Source: Molanna angustata
Taxonomy: Eukaryota; Arthropoda; Insecta; Trichoptera; Molannidae
Assembly: GCA_963576475.1 (NCBI GenBank)
Contig: OY754982.1
Location: 22,122,336 to 22,186,335, forward strand
Reading direction: 5' to 3'
Length of the DNA stretch: 64,000 nucleotides
The notes beneath the pieces were generated by a model. It saw only the letters and a list, made by a program, of their open reading frames with translations, had not been told where the DNA came from and ran no database searches. Position 1 is the first letter of the stretch; each line of letters opens with the position of its first letter. The translations under genes were made by a program, and so were the position numbers. Below are positions 34,284 to 45,119 of the stretch, one piece after another.

Positions 34284-35227
34284 GCTAAAGTCTAAAGGAT
34301 CCCAAACAAAGCACTCGGAGTCGTCACAAATTACGTACAGCAAGAAACAAAATAAATAATGAAAAATATTTATGAAAACAAACGACATAATCCACGCTAA
34401 TTGAAATCTATTGCATTAGCATTTCGTCAATTGCATAAAATGATTTTTCAACGAGATACTGCGTCTCTCTTCAAACGTCTCTACCAACTCTCACTCTCTC
34501 TCAACTTCGTCTCTACCATCTTTTCAGAGACCGTATATGCGGTGGCAGTTTGTTAATAAAACTAATATTTTTTCGAGTTATTTTTTTCCTTCGCAAAGAA
34601 ATCTTAACTGATATTTAGCTTAATGAAAAAGCCTCTTTGGGCAGATAATTCAGTATTTTAAAATTTCAATTAGACGCGTTTCGTGTAAGTAGACAAATCT
34701 ATGACGATAATTATTTAGAAAATAATTAAAAGATCTGATTTAAATTAATTGAATCAATGAAATGTTCCTCAAATCTTAATGAATACTTACTTAATAACAG
34801 GATGAAATAAATTGAACTCTTTTATATGGAAAATAATTTATTTGACGACCCCTTTTGCAGGCTCCCTACTTTGATCATTGTCTATTTTTCAAACCCTTCT
34901 TTTTATCATCACTCTCAAAGAAATGGTAATTATATTTTTTGGAGCATATTGCAAATTAATAATTTTAATTGTATAGTAGGTAGTATATATTTTTTAGAAA
35001 CCCATTTTGGATGGATGATTTAGAGAAGATATTGATGGAAAAAAGCCAAAAAGTCGAATAAAGATTGTTTCCTAATAAGGACCTAATTGTCATGATTTTA
35101 ATGACGTCATAAGTCATAATATGCTTTCGTGCAAAGAATTCTGGTTTTCAAATCATTACATTTTTATTTTTTGTGTTATAAAAAATCAGTAATTATTATT
35201 GCCTCAATTAATTAATTATATTTTTCA

Positions 35228-35330
35228 TTTATTTATTTATTTATAACACCATATTTTACAACGACACAAACAAGTAGACAACTGCCGTTCAACTAGAAAA
35301 CCCTGTTCTAGGGCTAGCAGTTTACACTTT
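35228..35330 (-). mobile_element. Family F 3' end, reverse copy
   Basis: TTATTTATTTATTTATAACA, CAACTGCCGTTCAACTAGAA and CCCTGTTCTAGGGCTAGCAG. Diverged but in the same order as the other copies. Confidence 0.7.
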
Positions 35331-35974
35331 TACCTACAATGACCATGCACTTTGAACTGGGTCATAATAGTTTCCATTCTATATACATTTAGGTTAAAGA
35401 CACATAATCAAGAAACATTGTACTTATAACTAATTAACCACAACAGACACATAGCTCCCATAAAAATAGATCAATCAGGTTAAAATGTCCGCCATAATAA
35501 TGTCAACAAAATAATTCCCGTCGCGATTTGACATTTCTAAACCATAGAGAAGAGGTCATAGTTCAATGTCGTCAGGTGTGTAGATGTATTTGATTTGACT
35601 CGCATGCGTCACAAATCAAATCAAAACATACTTATTAAATATTTTATGTATAACTCAAAAGCATCGCAAACGTAATACAGAATAGTTGCTTATTATTTTA
35701 ATGTATTTCAAGTTTATTCAAGATTATCGTATAAAGTCAAAACTGAATGTGCACACTGAGAAAAAAGTTTTATAGTTTTATATAAATTCTTGATTTTTCA
35801 AATGGAATTCCATTTTTGACTCAGTGCATGACCGAATGAGCAAAAACAAAACATTGGCTACACCTATGAATTGTTAATTGCAAAGATAATGACCTATGCT
35901 TAACATCCCGGTCTGGGTTTTGCACTAGCCCACCTCTAATACCGATAACTTTATTTGCAATTATATTCTTAAAG

Positions 35975-36310
35975 GTTCCTACCTTAAGAGGCTATAGTAT
36001 TTGAAAATAATTTCCCCAGTACTCTCAAAGATAAGTCTTTGAAATAAAGAACAGTTTATATTTACATCTTTAAATTCTATTGCATGATTTTTTTGGAATT
36101 TGAATTTGTTTAATACTTGTCTTGTAAACTTAGTTTTAGTAATACCCTTAAATTTTAACTTTTCCTCTAAATTTTAACTTTTCTTCGCGAAAAAATGTTG
36201 TATATCACATATTAGGTAGTATACAATATTTTTCATACATTAGAAGGTAATTTAGCGTACATTTTTGTGTACATCTTTACACCCAGGGTACACAAGGGCC
36301 TTAACATATT
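35975..36310 (+). repeat. Dispersed repeat H, copy 1
   Basis: Contains AGAGGCTATAGTATTTGAAA, TCTTTGAAATAAAGAACAGT, TTCTATTGCATGA, TATACAATATTTTTCATACA and GGGTACACAAGGGCCTTAA in order. Related copies: 37300-37800 and, reversed, 38810-39275. Confidence 0.75.
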
Positions 36311-36612
36311 TTTGTTCTAATTGCGTCGATTTTTTACGCCCCATAGTTTGTCCATTTACCTATGCTAAAACTTAAAACCAATCCGATCCTATGTATCAAT
36401 CTTAACCAGGTTTGGTACTGTTTGGTACCGAACAAAATATAATATTTCTGTCTTTACAAACAACAGAAGAAAGAAAAGTCCTCAAAGGGACAGAGCGTCG
36501 AGTTAAGAAAGCTTATGAAAATATACCAATAATTCCTAACCAACGCAGGTAGGTCTTATTTATTTACGTTGTATTGCCAGTCAGTGGGCTATTAGTGCTT
36601 AAAAAGGATGAA

Positions 36613-36695
36613 TTCAAAGGAGGATAAGAAGAATGAGAAGAAAAAATAAGAAGAAAAGAAACGGGAAGGAGGGGGGCTGGTGTAGGGGGCGCCTA
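36613..36695 (+). repeat. Purine tract with G runs
   Basis: About 80 bases nearly all A/G, including GAAACGGGAAGGAGGGGGGC then TGGTGTAGGGGGCG. A long pyrimidine-rich stretch follows at 36800-36890. Mirror/triplex-forming or G-rich structure possible. No gene. Confidence 0.75.
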
Positions 36696-37184
36696 GCGGA
36701 GTGTGAAAATATAATGGGCAAGTAAACCCACGGTTGAGAATGGGTGGGTAATTGGATATTTAATTTTGTTCGCGTCTGCACAGCGACATCTCTACGTATC
36801 ATTTCAACTTATTCTTTATTTCTTGCCCTCTTATCTTGTCTCCTTGTCCCGCCTTCTTCTTTTCTTCCTTCTATAATCGTCTTTTCTTGTCCGATGACCA
36901 CCTTGTGAAGGTCCGCCAATTATTAGGTCTCCCGTCAAAAGCGATTGTTTTTTTTTCTTCATGCTTTTCTCTCTTATATTAGCGGCTGAAAACGTACCTA
37001 TGATGTAATTATCTGACGAATATCAGAAGACCTGCTACCGGATTCGTTTTGTTACCTTATTTCAATCTTTTAATAAGTAAATCAAAAAGTCTATAACATT
37101 TGTACCTAACAAACAAAATCCGTGCTTAAGGTACTATAATAATCATAAAAGTATAAACAAGTATTATGGCGAACATTATGACAT

Positions 37185-37890
37185 GGAGGGCAAGTCTGGT
37201 CAACCGGCGAAATCAAAACCATCCATGTTTACCCATATCATGGATAAAATTATCTTATGGAGTTCTATAATATCTTATGGAATTACGATAAACGTCAATT
37301 CTATAATATCTTATGAGGCTATATAGTATATTTTGATTTTTTTTCCCCATTAGGTATTACCTACCCTCAAAAGATGCATATGTCTTTGAAATAAAGAACA
37401 GTTTATTCTTTATTTCAAAGACATATGCATCTTTTTCAGAACAGTTATATCTTAATTCTATTGCATGAGTTTTTTTAAATTTGAATTTGATAAATAGTTT
37501 TCTTGTAAAATTAGTTTTAGTAAAACCGTTTTTTATTTTTTTATTGTACGTACCTACCGTAACCTACCTACCTAAAAAAATACGAGACCTATGTCAATTA
37601 TTATAATATTTTAATATCTATTCTTTCTTTTTAAATAAAACCTCAAATTATACCTTTTTTTTCACGAAAAAATATTGTACCTATGTCACAGATTAAGTGA
37701 TATACCTACAGTATTTTTTCTTGTTTCATACATTAGAAGGTACTTTAGTGTGCATTTTTGTGTATATCCGCATACCCAGGGTATACAAGAGCCTTAATAC
37801 GTTATAGAATTCCATATTATAATTATATCCATGATATGGGTAAACATGGGTGGTTTTGATTTCGCCTGTTGACCACACTTGCTCCCCTGG
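37185..37890. mobile_element. 0.7-kb element with 90-bp inverted ends
   Basis: The left arm about 37185-37275 and the right arm about 37800-37889 are inverted copies. Shared core: GGCGAAATCAAAACCAYCCA then TGTTTACCCATATCATGGAT. Between them lie repeat H copy 2 and a perfect hairpin (37369-37435). No coding capacity. Other H copies lack these arms, so the arms are either an extra layer or the true ends of a larger parent. Confidence 0.85.
37369..37435. repeat. Perfect 30-bp hairpin, 7-base loop
   Basis: Left arm 37369-37398 and right arm 37406-37435 are exact reverse complements; loop CAGTTTA. The right arm contains CTTTATTTCAAAGACATATG. The matching part of copy 1 (about 36028-36065) has the left arm word CTTTGAAATAAAGAACAGTT but no inverted copy, so the right arm appears to have been created by a local inverted duplication in this copy. 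Confidence 0.97.
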
Positions 37891-38019
37891 TTGATCTATT
37901 TTCTGTGATGTTTTTTATGTTGCGATTGTGAGTGCAGAATACTGAGATTGTGTGCCTATTTAATGTGGAACGGGAACTATCACCTGTTTCATAATTGCTT
38001 ATATTATCCTAAAAGTTGT

Positions 38020-38110
38020 AAACTGCTAGCCCTAGAACAGGATTTCCTAGTTGGGCAGCAGTAATCAGCTTGTAGCTGTCATTGTAAATATGGTATGATT
38101 AAAAATAAAA
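38020..38110 (+). mobile_element. Family F 3' end
   Basis: AACTGCTAGCCCTAGAACAG, TTTCCTAGTTGGGCAGCAGT and a diverged end. It is followed immediately by a partial SINE. Confidence 0.7.
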
Positions 38111-38172
38111 TTGATGGCACAGTGATTAATGCGCTGCTGGACCAGTAATCTAGTAAAACCAGGTTCGAAATA
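38111..38172 (+). mobile_element. Partial, diverged SINE
   Basis: TTGATGGCACAGTGATTAAT, GACCAGTAATCTAGTA and CCAGGTTCGAAATAGG match the head of family 1 with a decayed B box. The tail is missing. Confidence 0.6.
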
Positions 38173-38809
38173 GGTTTTGCTATTGCTGGATCCCTAAACC
38201 AGCAATTCAGCTGGACCTAGCGCAGTTTTCGGTCGGCTAATTCCAGAGCTGCGGATTCGCAAGTGCCTAATTAATTTTCCAAATAATGACGCAAATGTCG
38301 ACGTTGTTTTAAAAAAAACGATTTTGGTGCCTCTATGCACATTGTCATATACAAACCAAATAAATTAATAAATATTTTAACTGCTAACATTATGCCTAGA
38401 CTGACCCAGAGTGATATAAGAATGGAACCTACTTTATTCATATATTTTCTGCTCCAGTTTCGACCCTGAAATAGCTTCGGGATATAAAAAAGTGGCAAAA
38501 ACAGTTTGATGTAGGTACTTACTTTCTTTTATTTTTCCTTTTTTTTCTTCCATCTTCTTTCTTGGCACCGCTCTCCTTTCTTTAATATTCCTTTCTCTCT
38601 CTGCCTCTCCCTCTGACTACCCTGGGGCAACTTTTAATTAATATTGTTGGCCGACATCTTTATTTTTTAACACAATTCCTATTCCATACGTATTTATTAA
38701 TTGGATGTTCAATATTAGAGACGTGTATAAAGAAATATAGATTATAACCAGAAGCGAACTGGAAACAATACCTAATGGCGTTTGTATTATCAAAATGTTA
38801 AGAACGTAC

Positions 38810-39275
38810 TTTTGCCAAGGCCCTTGATGTACACAAATATGCACACTTAATTACCTTCTAAAGTATGAAACACAAAAAAAAATTATATCACCTAATTTGT
38901 GATAGGTATACAATATTTTTTCGTGAAGAAATGGTATAATTTAGAGTTTTTTTTTAAATAGCATAAATGGTAATTAATAGTTACATATATTAAAATGTTA
39001 AAAAAAACAACCGATAGATTTTCATATTCTCTTTTGACTGAAGTAAAAATCTACTTGATAGGCCTGGTAGACATTAAGTTACAGACACTAAAATTTAAAA
39101 AAAGGGTTTAACTAAAACTAATTTTACAAGAAAAGTATTATACAAATTCAAATTTTAAAAAAACTCATGCAATAGTATAAAGATGTAAAAACATACTGTT
39201 CTTTATTTTGAGGGTAGGTACTGGGGAAAAGATTTTCAAAATATACTATATAGTCTACTATAGCCTCTTAACATG
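38810..39275 (-). repeat. Dispersed repeat H, reverse copy
   Basis: GGCCCTTGATGTACACAAAT, TAATTACCTTCTAAAGTATG, CTCATGCAATAG, ACTGTTCTTTATTTTGAGGG and TATAGCCTCTTA follow the family order reversed. No coding capacity. Confidence 0.75.
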
Positions 39276-39299
39276 AGCTTAGAAGGACAATTTAGGCTG

Positions 39300-39530
39300 T
39301 GAACCCCATGCGTAATTCGAGACAGTACTTGCCTCCTATTGAACACGGAAAAGGAAATACTATGCCTAAAAATTGTCGATTTAAGAAAAATGTCAGACTT
39401 GATTGTCCTCTATAAAATCATACATAACACTCGTATTCACAGACAAATATGCACTGAAAAGAATATTATTACAACCGAACTAGTTTCCGGTTGTAATAAA
39501 TGTTCTACCTTGTTCTTTTAAATGTGGCGT
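39300..39530 (+). mobile_element. LINE-like coding remnant
   Basis: A 60-codon frame (39339-39521) contains LRKMSDLIVLYKIIHN, resembling the (K/R).DLI.LYKI.N motif found downstream of the reverse transcriptase domain in several LINE families. It is followed by an RTE 3' terminus of a different element. Weak call. Confidence 0.5.
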
Positions 39531-39535
39531 TCGGT

Positions 39536-39598
39536 TTTCTCTGCCTACCCCGCAAGGGAAATGGCGTGATGGTATGTAGGTATGTATGTATGAACTGG
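39536..39598 (+). mobile_element. RTE-like 3' terminus
   Basis: TTTCTCTGCCTACCCCGCAA, then ATGGCGTGATGGTATG and TATGTATG repeats: the reverse complement of the 3' end at 9418-9475. Only the last ~60 bp are retained, upstream of which is a different LINE-like remnant. Confidence 0.8.
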
Positions 39599-39609
39599 CT
39601 TCCTACTTT

Positions 39610-39740
39610 TTAGCCAAACCTTTGTCATCATTAATAAATTTTTATCTATTTATGACTGTACTGTTTGGTTGTGTGTACAAAACCAAATATTTTGTAGTCA
39701 CTATAGTTTGGTTAATTGTAACATTAAATTTTAAAAGGTA
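39610..39740 (-). mobile_element. Fragment of CACTGAAAA MITE family
   Basis: TTAGCCAAACCTTTGTCATC and TTTTGTAGTCACTATAGTTT then GGTTAATT are the reverse of words in 44387-44581 and 49375-49551. Terminal repeats are missing. Confidence 0.6.
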
Positions 39741-40269
39741 GTATTAACAAAAAAAAAATTCGGGTATTCTCTTTAGGGATGTGAAATGATATATGTATCA
39801 TTAAATAATATTGATGTATTATATCACTTAAAGAGAAAAGTTGAGACCTGAGGCCTCCTTCATCCTCATGTTTTGTCTCTAAATACGGGTGTCAGAGGTT
39901 GACTGTCCAATATTAATTCCATTGATTTCCTAATAATTTCCATATACCCATCAGGCATTATTTTGTACATAAAAAGCATGTAAAACTTGATTGCGGATCC
40001 TCGTGAGTTACGCAATATATCTTAGAATAACTAGATATACGTATATTATGTACCTACATATTATGTTGGTAGGTAGTAGGTATAAGTTAGAATGAATAGA
40101 AAGAAAAGTAGGATAAATTGAAAAATAAAGCTTCTTTGAGTTTAATCTCCGTAAATCCTGAAATGGCTTATAAAATAGAAACACAGAAAATATAATAGGT
40201 AGGTACTTAGGGACAACATTATATTCAGGGCCGGTTCTTCAACTTTAAGCATCTTACAATAATAGTTAT

Positions 40270-40715
40270 TTTCTTATTTTGTCTATGTTAACGACACCGA
40301 TGTTGTTTCAGATAAAAAGAAACGTTCTCGTGATACCTTTTATTATAAAACGGCTCTATAGTCTAAGAATATGGAATAGTCAGGATATTACGTTATCTAA
40401 CTCACTTTGTATTTTTAAGAAAAAACGAAAGAAGGAATATCAACATCTGATCCCGATTTCCCCTCTTTGTTCTTTCCTTCTCCTTTTGTTGTTATGATGT
40501 TTTTTTTGTATTAATATTTATCTTAGTATAATGTAAGTATATTTTCTTTGTTTTTTTTTCTCGCTTTCATTCTTTTGTTGATGTACAAATACAATTTTGC
40601 CAAACTTTGTAATCTGGTTGGTTGGAAGAAATTGCCTGATGTCAGTAAGCCTGCCAGTGTGCATTATATTTTTTTACATTATGTGCAAGAAGATAAATAA
40701 ATAAATAATATACAT
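40270..40715 (+). mobile_element. LINE 3' end with coding remnant
   Basis: Truncated non-LTR retrotransposon copy. An open frame at 40279-40497 contains LRIWNSQDITLSNSLCIFKK, which looks like the W-N-S..FK.LK signature common at the end of LINE reverse-transcriptase proteins. It is followed by the 3' region with GGTTGGTTGGAAGAAATTGC and an AAATAAATAAATAA tail. Same family as 1997-2335. Not functional. Confidence 0.75.
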
Positions 40716-41217
40716 TGTTATAACTTTTTGTCAATATCTTAAGGCGCGTTATCACGAATCATGTTTAGTTGACCGATTTATAGTTGTTCAACAAAAGTGA
40801 AAATATGAATTGATTAAATTTTTGTTCACACTATTCAGTAAAAAATATTTCAGTTCATTTATTTTTTAACACAGTAACATTTAATTCAGTCGAAAATAGT
40901 GAAGAAAGAAACTTTTTGATAGTACCTAACTCTCTGTGATTAGTATGTAATTGGTCTTTTTCTGTACATCTTTTTTTTTGTTGTAATTTTTAAATTGACT
41001 GTATACTGATCCAAATAAATAAATAAACTCTGACAAAATATACTCTATATTAAAATGAATAGCACATTTTTCTATTTAATTAAACAATTATTTTGTAGAT
41101 ATCATGATTAAGTAAACTGTATGTGTCCATTCTTTTGTAGATAAATGTTTTTGCATACTTTCCTAGTGTTGTTCATTTCTCCTAGTTTGCTGATTTTGGC
41201 ACCTTTAGGATTTTATT

Positions 41218-41440
41218 CAATCAAATTTCGGCTTAGAATAGTGCTTCCACTCTTTAATTCTATCCCATAAGAGCCGAAATACAATAGGCAAAATAACATC
41301 TCACATAGTTCAGCAATGAGGAAACGAGAAAAGTGTATGGGTATGCACTCATGTCAGTCATGTTTCCTATTACCCGCACATCTGTCACTGGTTACCTCAC
41401 ATTGTGGAATATGCCGTGATGGTAAAAATGTTTGTATAAA
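41218..41440 (+). repeat. Dispersed repeat G
   Basis: Contains CGGCTTAGAATAGTGCT, CATAGTTCAGCAATGAGG, CTGTCACTGGTTACCTCA and ATATGCCGTGATGG, matching the other copies of this family. Lies about 270 bp before exon B. Confidence 0.65.
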
Positions 41441-41710
41441 ATGAAAATAAAATTATATTTATACTAATGAAATCGAAAAAGAATTTGCATATTAGATGTT
41501 ATGTCTACAAAATGTATAGGTAGGTACATTACCTACAAATAAATAAAAAAATGTATATACCAAACAATGTAACTTTATGCAATATACCTATATCTTTCTT
41601 ATTGGTACAATATCCCCTTTTCTTAATTTTTCTTTAAGAATAATTTTGCTTATTTATTTTTTTTCACATATTTTAATACACACAGTACACTAGTAACTTT
41701 TGAACTCCAG

Positions 41711-41797
41711 ATGGATACGACCCTGATTATATTTCAGCTAAGCTTAGCTTACCTGATCATCGTCGACAGATTAACTCAGTACTGTATGAACCATTAG
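41711..41797 (+). CDS. Candidate Vsx exon B (internal, 87 bp)
   Basis: Candidate internal coding exon. The acceptor is TTTTGAACTCCAG and the donor a textbook GTAAGT. Entered in phase 1 (the first two bases AT complete a codon), it reads 28 codons beginning GYDPDYISAKL, then LPDHRRQINSVL and ending YEPL, leaving one base. It is rich in charged and polar residues with no LINE or transposase motif. A second frame opens with ATG but ends with TAG at the donor, so the phase-1 reading is preferred. Both flanking junctions are phase 1, matching exons A and C, so the exon is symmetric and skippable. No domain recognised. Membership of the Vsx gene is inferred from strand, order and phase. Confidence 0.55.
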   Translation: MDTTLIIFQLSLAYLIIVDRLTQYCMNH

Positions 41798-41929
41798 GTA
41801 AGTACGTATATTATGTTCTGGAATTAAAAATATACAATATACAAACAGCATTCAAAAAATTTTATGTACCTATATAAACCGATATATTTTTATATCTGGT
41901 ATTACATAAATGCAACCTTAGTAACATAA

Positions 41930-42000
41930 CGTGACGTGTTATTCGTGGAGTAGGCAGAAAGGATCGAGTGCCAAATTTTTCTGTTTCGACAAACAAATTT
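41930..42000 (-). mobile_element. Possible RTE-like 3' terminus, decayed
   Basis: ACGTGACGTGTTATTCGTGG, AGTAGGCAGAAAGGATCGAG and GCCAAATTTTTCTGT resemble 9440-9500 (GTAGGCAGAGAGAACAGAAC, GCCACACTATTCTATC). Very short and diverged. Confidence 0.4.
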
Positions 42001-42177
42001 CGCGTATGTGTACATTTACTTGAATGAGCTATTTCATTCTACCGGTTTGTAAGCGACCGCTTCTTCCTCAGGACGGATGATAAGTTATTTGTGAAAAAAT
42101 TTTTGGTGGAATGAAATTTCGCGCTCATTTGAGGAATCTCGATGAAATTTGCAAATGAGACAGTTATCGAACACCGT

Positions 42178-42305
42178 GGCGTAAGTAGTAAGTCGTCTGA
42201 CTATGGTGCCAGCGTCCTGAGTTCGATTCGTAACAGAGGAAAAATATATATTAAAACTATTTTCATGCAAATCTTGCTTCTCCGGACTGGAAACACTTTT
42301 GTTTA
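42178..42305 (+). mobile_element. Diverged tRNA-derived SINE (family 3)
   Basis: GTGGCGTAAGTAGTAAGTCG with GTGCCAGCGTCCTGAGTTCG, then ATTCGTAACAGAGGAAAAA. The B box is recognisable as GAGTTCGATTC. Shares CAAATCTTGC and CTGGAAACACTTTT with the end of 50-135. Confidence 0.55.
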
Positions 42306-42651
42306 GTAGAAATTGTTATTTGTCAATGACCTTGCCACTTGCACGAGGCATAAGGAAGTGTTTAAATATAATCTATATGTACCTATATTAATACGTAAAG
42401 CGAAAATTTCGGACCCCTTTAAAACCAATCTACGAGCACGGAAGAGTTTTGGATTTGGAATAATTAAAGTTAACATACCTAGGAGAGGAGTGCAGATAGA
42501 TAACATTCGTTCATATTTTGTGTTACAAATTCATTAAAACAAATAAAAAAATGTTTACTTTCATACTGCCAATGTCAAACACGTAATGTAAAACGCAGCT
42601 ATTTTAAATTAAAATACAGGAAAAATACATAATCTACTGTGAAACAATATA

Positions 42652-42822
42652 AATCGATGGCAGAGCGGTTAGCGCGCTGGGCTAGTAATCTAGTGGTCGC
42701 GAGTTCGAATCCTGCCTCGACCAATTTCGTTCACCTATAGCACAAGCATTTATGCTTATTTTAGGGATCGTAGGAAGATGTATATGTAATTGTTTAACAA
42801 GGACACATTCATTTAAAAAAAA
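42652..42822 (+). mobile_element. SINE family 1, best-preserved copy
   Basis: AATCGATGGCAGAGCGGTTA, GCGCGCTGGGCTAGTAATCT, B box GAGTTCGAATCCTGCCTCG, CACCTATAGCACAAGCATTT, GTAGGAAGATGTATATG and an A-rich end. Both box A (TGGCAGAGCGG) and box B match pol III consensus well. Confidence 0.92.
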
Positions 42823-43066
42823 GTACATATATTACAACAACTAAATAGTAGGTAGGTACCTACTTAGGCTTAAAAAATACACTTGAAAAAAAATGTTGAG
42901 TTATGATATTTTTTTTTAATATTTTTTATTTTTTTATATAGAAATAGAAATGAAAACAATTCAATGTTATTGCCCTATTGAAATTGTAGACATGGGGTAA
43001 ATATTACTTACGTATTTATAATTTGTTGTAAAATAGGTCATGAAGAAGGTAGGTATATGAACTTGT

Positions 43067-43279
43067 CAGGGGCGTACCTAGAACTTTTGGACTAGGCAAA
43101 CCCTGAACAAAAACTGGGAAATGTCGAAAATTTAATATTTTTATAACATACGGTTTAATTTTTAATCTTGTAATATGGTTTCAATAAATCAGTCAAAAAA
43201 TTAATAAGTCTAGAATTTCTTAACATAATATTCATAGGCAAGCCAAGATTTTCGGTTTCTATAAGCAATTCCGCTACTG
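43067..43279. mobile_element. hAT-like non-autonomous element, copy 2
   Basis: 213 bp from CAGGGGCGTACCTAGAACTT to AAGCAATTCCGCTACTG, the short form of 29557-30445. Flanked by 8-bp near-identical sequences: GAACTTGT (43059-43066) and GTACTTGT (43280-43287). Confidence 0.88.
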
Positions 43280-43857
43280 GTACTTGTCAATTGCTCGGAC
43301 ATTGCCGGGTATAAAAGCTGCGGTAGAAAATAAATAGACACCTACTTACGAACATTTAAATTTACGATAGTTCAATATGAACTAGGAACGATCCCTCAAT
43401 CGTCTTTGTCAGGAAATAAAACTCCAATAAAACTTACCCATACATCCCTTCACGGAGCACGGTAGGTACCACATGTCATAATATAAGATTATGTATTAAT
43501 TAAATTTGGTCCCATTGAATAGCGGGTCGGGGGAGAGTGGGAGCATGTTGTGTCCCGAGGGGAGATGTGAGGGTGTATTGGGGGAATAGCGACACAAAAG
43601 GGCAAGCAGCAATAAAGCTACATACCTCCTTAATAATTTATAATTGATTATAAAGTTAATCCCGTTATTGACTGAACAGTCAGCTTTGGAATTTGTACAA
43701 CTGGGGGATGGATGGAGGTGCAGTGTGCAGTGTGCATTCCTCGACACAGATGTCATATAAATCTATAAACAGGTCTGAATGTAAGATAGGAATTAGTCGT
43801 ATTTGTATTATACTCTACTATGGAAGGTATAGGTACAACTTCACTATTTGAAACTTT

Positions 43858-44150
43858 TTTACTTACGAGTGAAGCTAAAAGTGAAGTAGCTTTTTTACTA
43901 GTGAAGCTAAAAGTGAAGTAACTTTTTTACTATTGTAGCTTTTTAGCTACGATAGTAAACGAGTTACTATGAAGGGACGTTTTTACTAGTGAATCTAAAA
44001 GCGAAGTAAATTTTATACTTTTTTGAAGATAAAAGTGAAGTAACTTTTTTACTATTGAAGCTTTAAGTGAAGTAGCTTTTTTACTATTGAAGTGAAATAT
44101 TTTTATCACCAGTAAAGCTAAAAGTGAAGTAACTTTTATATTAGTGTAGT
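43858..44150. repeat. Minisatellite, about 33-bp unit
   Basis: At least seven imperfect units of TTTTTACTAGTGAAGCTAAA followed by AGTGAAGTAACTT. One inverted segment at about 43931-43957 (TTGTAGCTTTTTAGCTACGA) forms a hairpin. No open frame of note. Confidence 0.9.
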
Positions 44151-44386
44151 TATGGAATTTATTCGAAGAATTTGCAGAAACTATAATACTTTCCTTAATC
44201 GTGTAGATATGTATATTTAATTTAAAAATTGACTATTTCAAAAATAAAAACCATCTTCCCACTTCATCCTTTCCTCAAACCCCTAGTCCCTCTCCTTCTG
44301 ACCTCGTTTCTTTTTAAAAATTGTAGGTAGGTACATATTTTTCTTCTTGATATGCTTATATTCCTGATATAAACATATTTTCAAAT

Positions 44387-44581
44387 ACACCGAAAAAAAA
44401 GTTATGTTAAAATTAACCGAACTATAGTGACTACAAAACAGTTCGTTTTGTGCTACTAAATATTTGTACCCTGAGCTAAACACTACAGTTATAAATAGAT
44501 TAACTTTTATTGCTGATAACAAAAGTTTGGCTAAAAACGCATGTAGTCAGTTCGGTCGTCACAATGATTTTTTTCAGTGTA
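44387..44581. mobile_element. CACTGAAAA-type MITE
   Basis: About 195 bp beginning ACACCGAAAAAAAAG and ending TTTTTTTCAGTGT. Core AAAATTAACCGAACTATAGT plus GACTACAAAA and AAGTTTGGCTAAAA is shared with 49375-49551. An open frame across it is by chance. Confidence 0.75.
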
Positions 44582-44599
44582 AACCATGTAGTGTAATGC

Positions 44600-44822
44600 A
44601 TGAATCATATAGAGTTCGCCCTATTGTAGAGTCGACTCCAGCAGAATGAAAAGTGGCTGAAATGATGACCCTGCGTTCCCTTGACATACGTGCATGAGCT
44701 CAGAGCATTGACACCTACGGTAGACTTCTTAAGACTGCCTTGTTTCGTAGAGCCAACAAATAAGCTACAGCGCCCTTGGACTGATCTTGTATCATTAAAC
44801 GTCGCTTTATAATTTTTTTAAT
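44600..44822 (+). mobile_element. LINE family 3 3' end
   Basis: Broken frame LRSLDIRA, then SIDTYGRLLKTALFRRANK, the C-terminal end of a LINE protein, followed by GCGCCCTTGGACTGATCTTG and AACGTCGCTTTATAA. It begins just right of the CACTGAAAA MITE. Confidence 0.7.
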
Positions 44823-45119
44823 ATATTAATAACAATTAAGCACTACAAATAATTACACTCAATTATTATTATTAACATTATACACTTCCTCAAAAGAATA
44901 AGCAGATTAATGCGATAATTATAAATTATTTAATATAACAAAATAAAATGCAACAAACGCATCATCAAGCTTTAATAATTCACCCATCCAGATACTTAAC
45001 ATATCAAAGGTTTAGGCTTTGAGGAGGTCTTTATACTAACCTAACAACCCTACTGGTTCCCGAATATTAACGTTAAAAAAATCTTCAACGATTCTACATG
45101 TATTCATTATTACCATTTT

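Larger units (their letters stand above)
14780..41710 (+). other. Intron A-B of the Vsx-type gene (about 26.9 kb)
   Basis: Putative intron between candidate exons A and B, opening with GTTTGT and closing with AG at 41709-41710. It carries two 1.0-1.1-kb TIR elements, LINE fragments, several MITE families, hairpins and many SINEs. Stretches without any element I could assign are 14780-15230, 15670-16200, 25240-26100, 26400-27790, 34300-35220, 35340-35970, 36310-37180 and 39780-40270. These are AT-rich and contain no convincing gene. The span 16.2-17.3 kb is compositionally different and is listed as a regulatory candidate. If exon A is not real the intron simply starts further upstream. Confidence 0.5.

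Noticed and set aside
41711..41797. Alternative reading of exon B starting at its ATG
   Set aside because: Ends in TAG at the donor after 28 residues and does not join to exon C; the phase-1 reading does.
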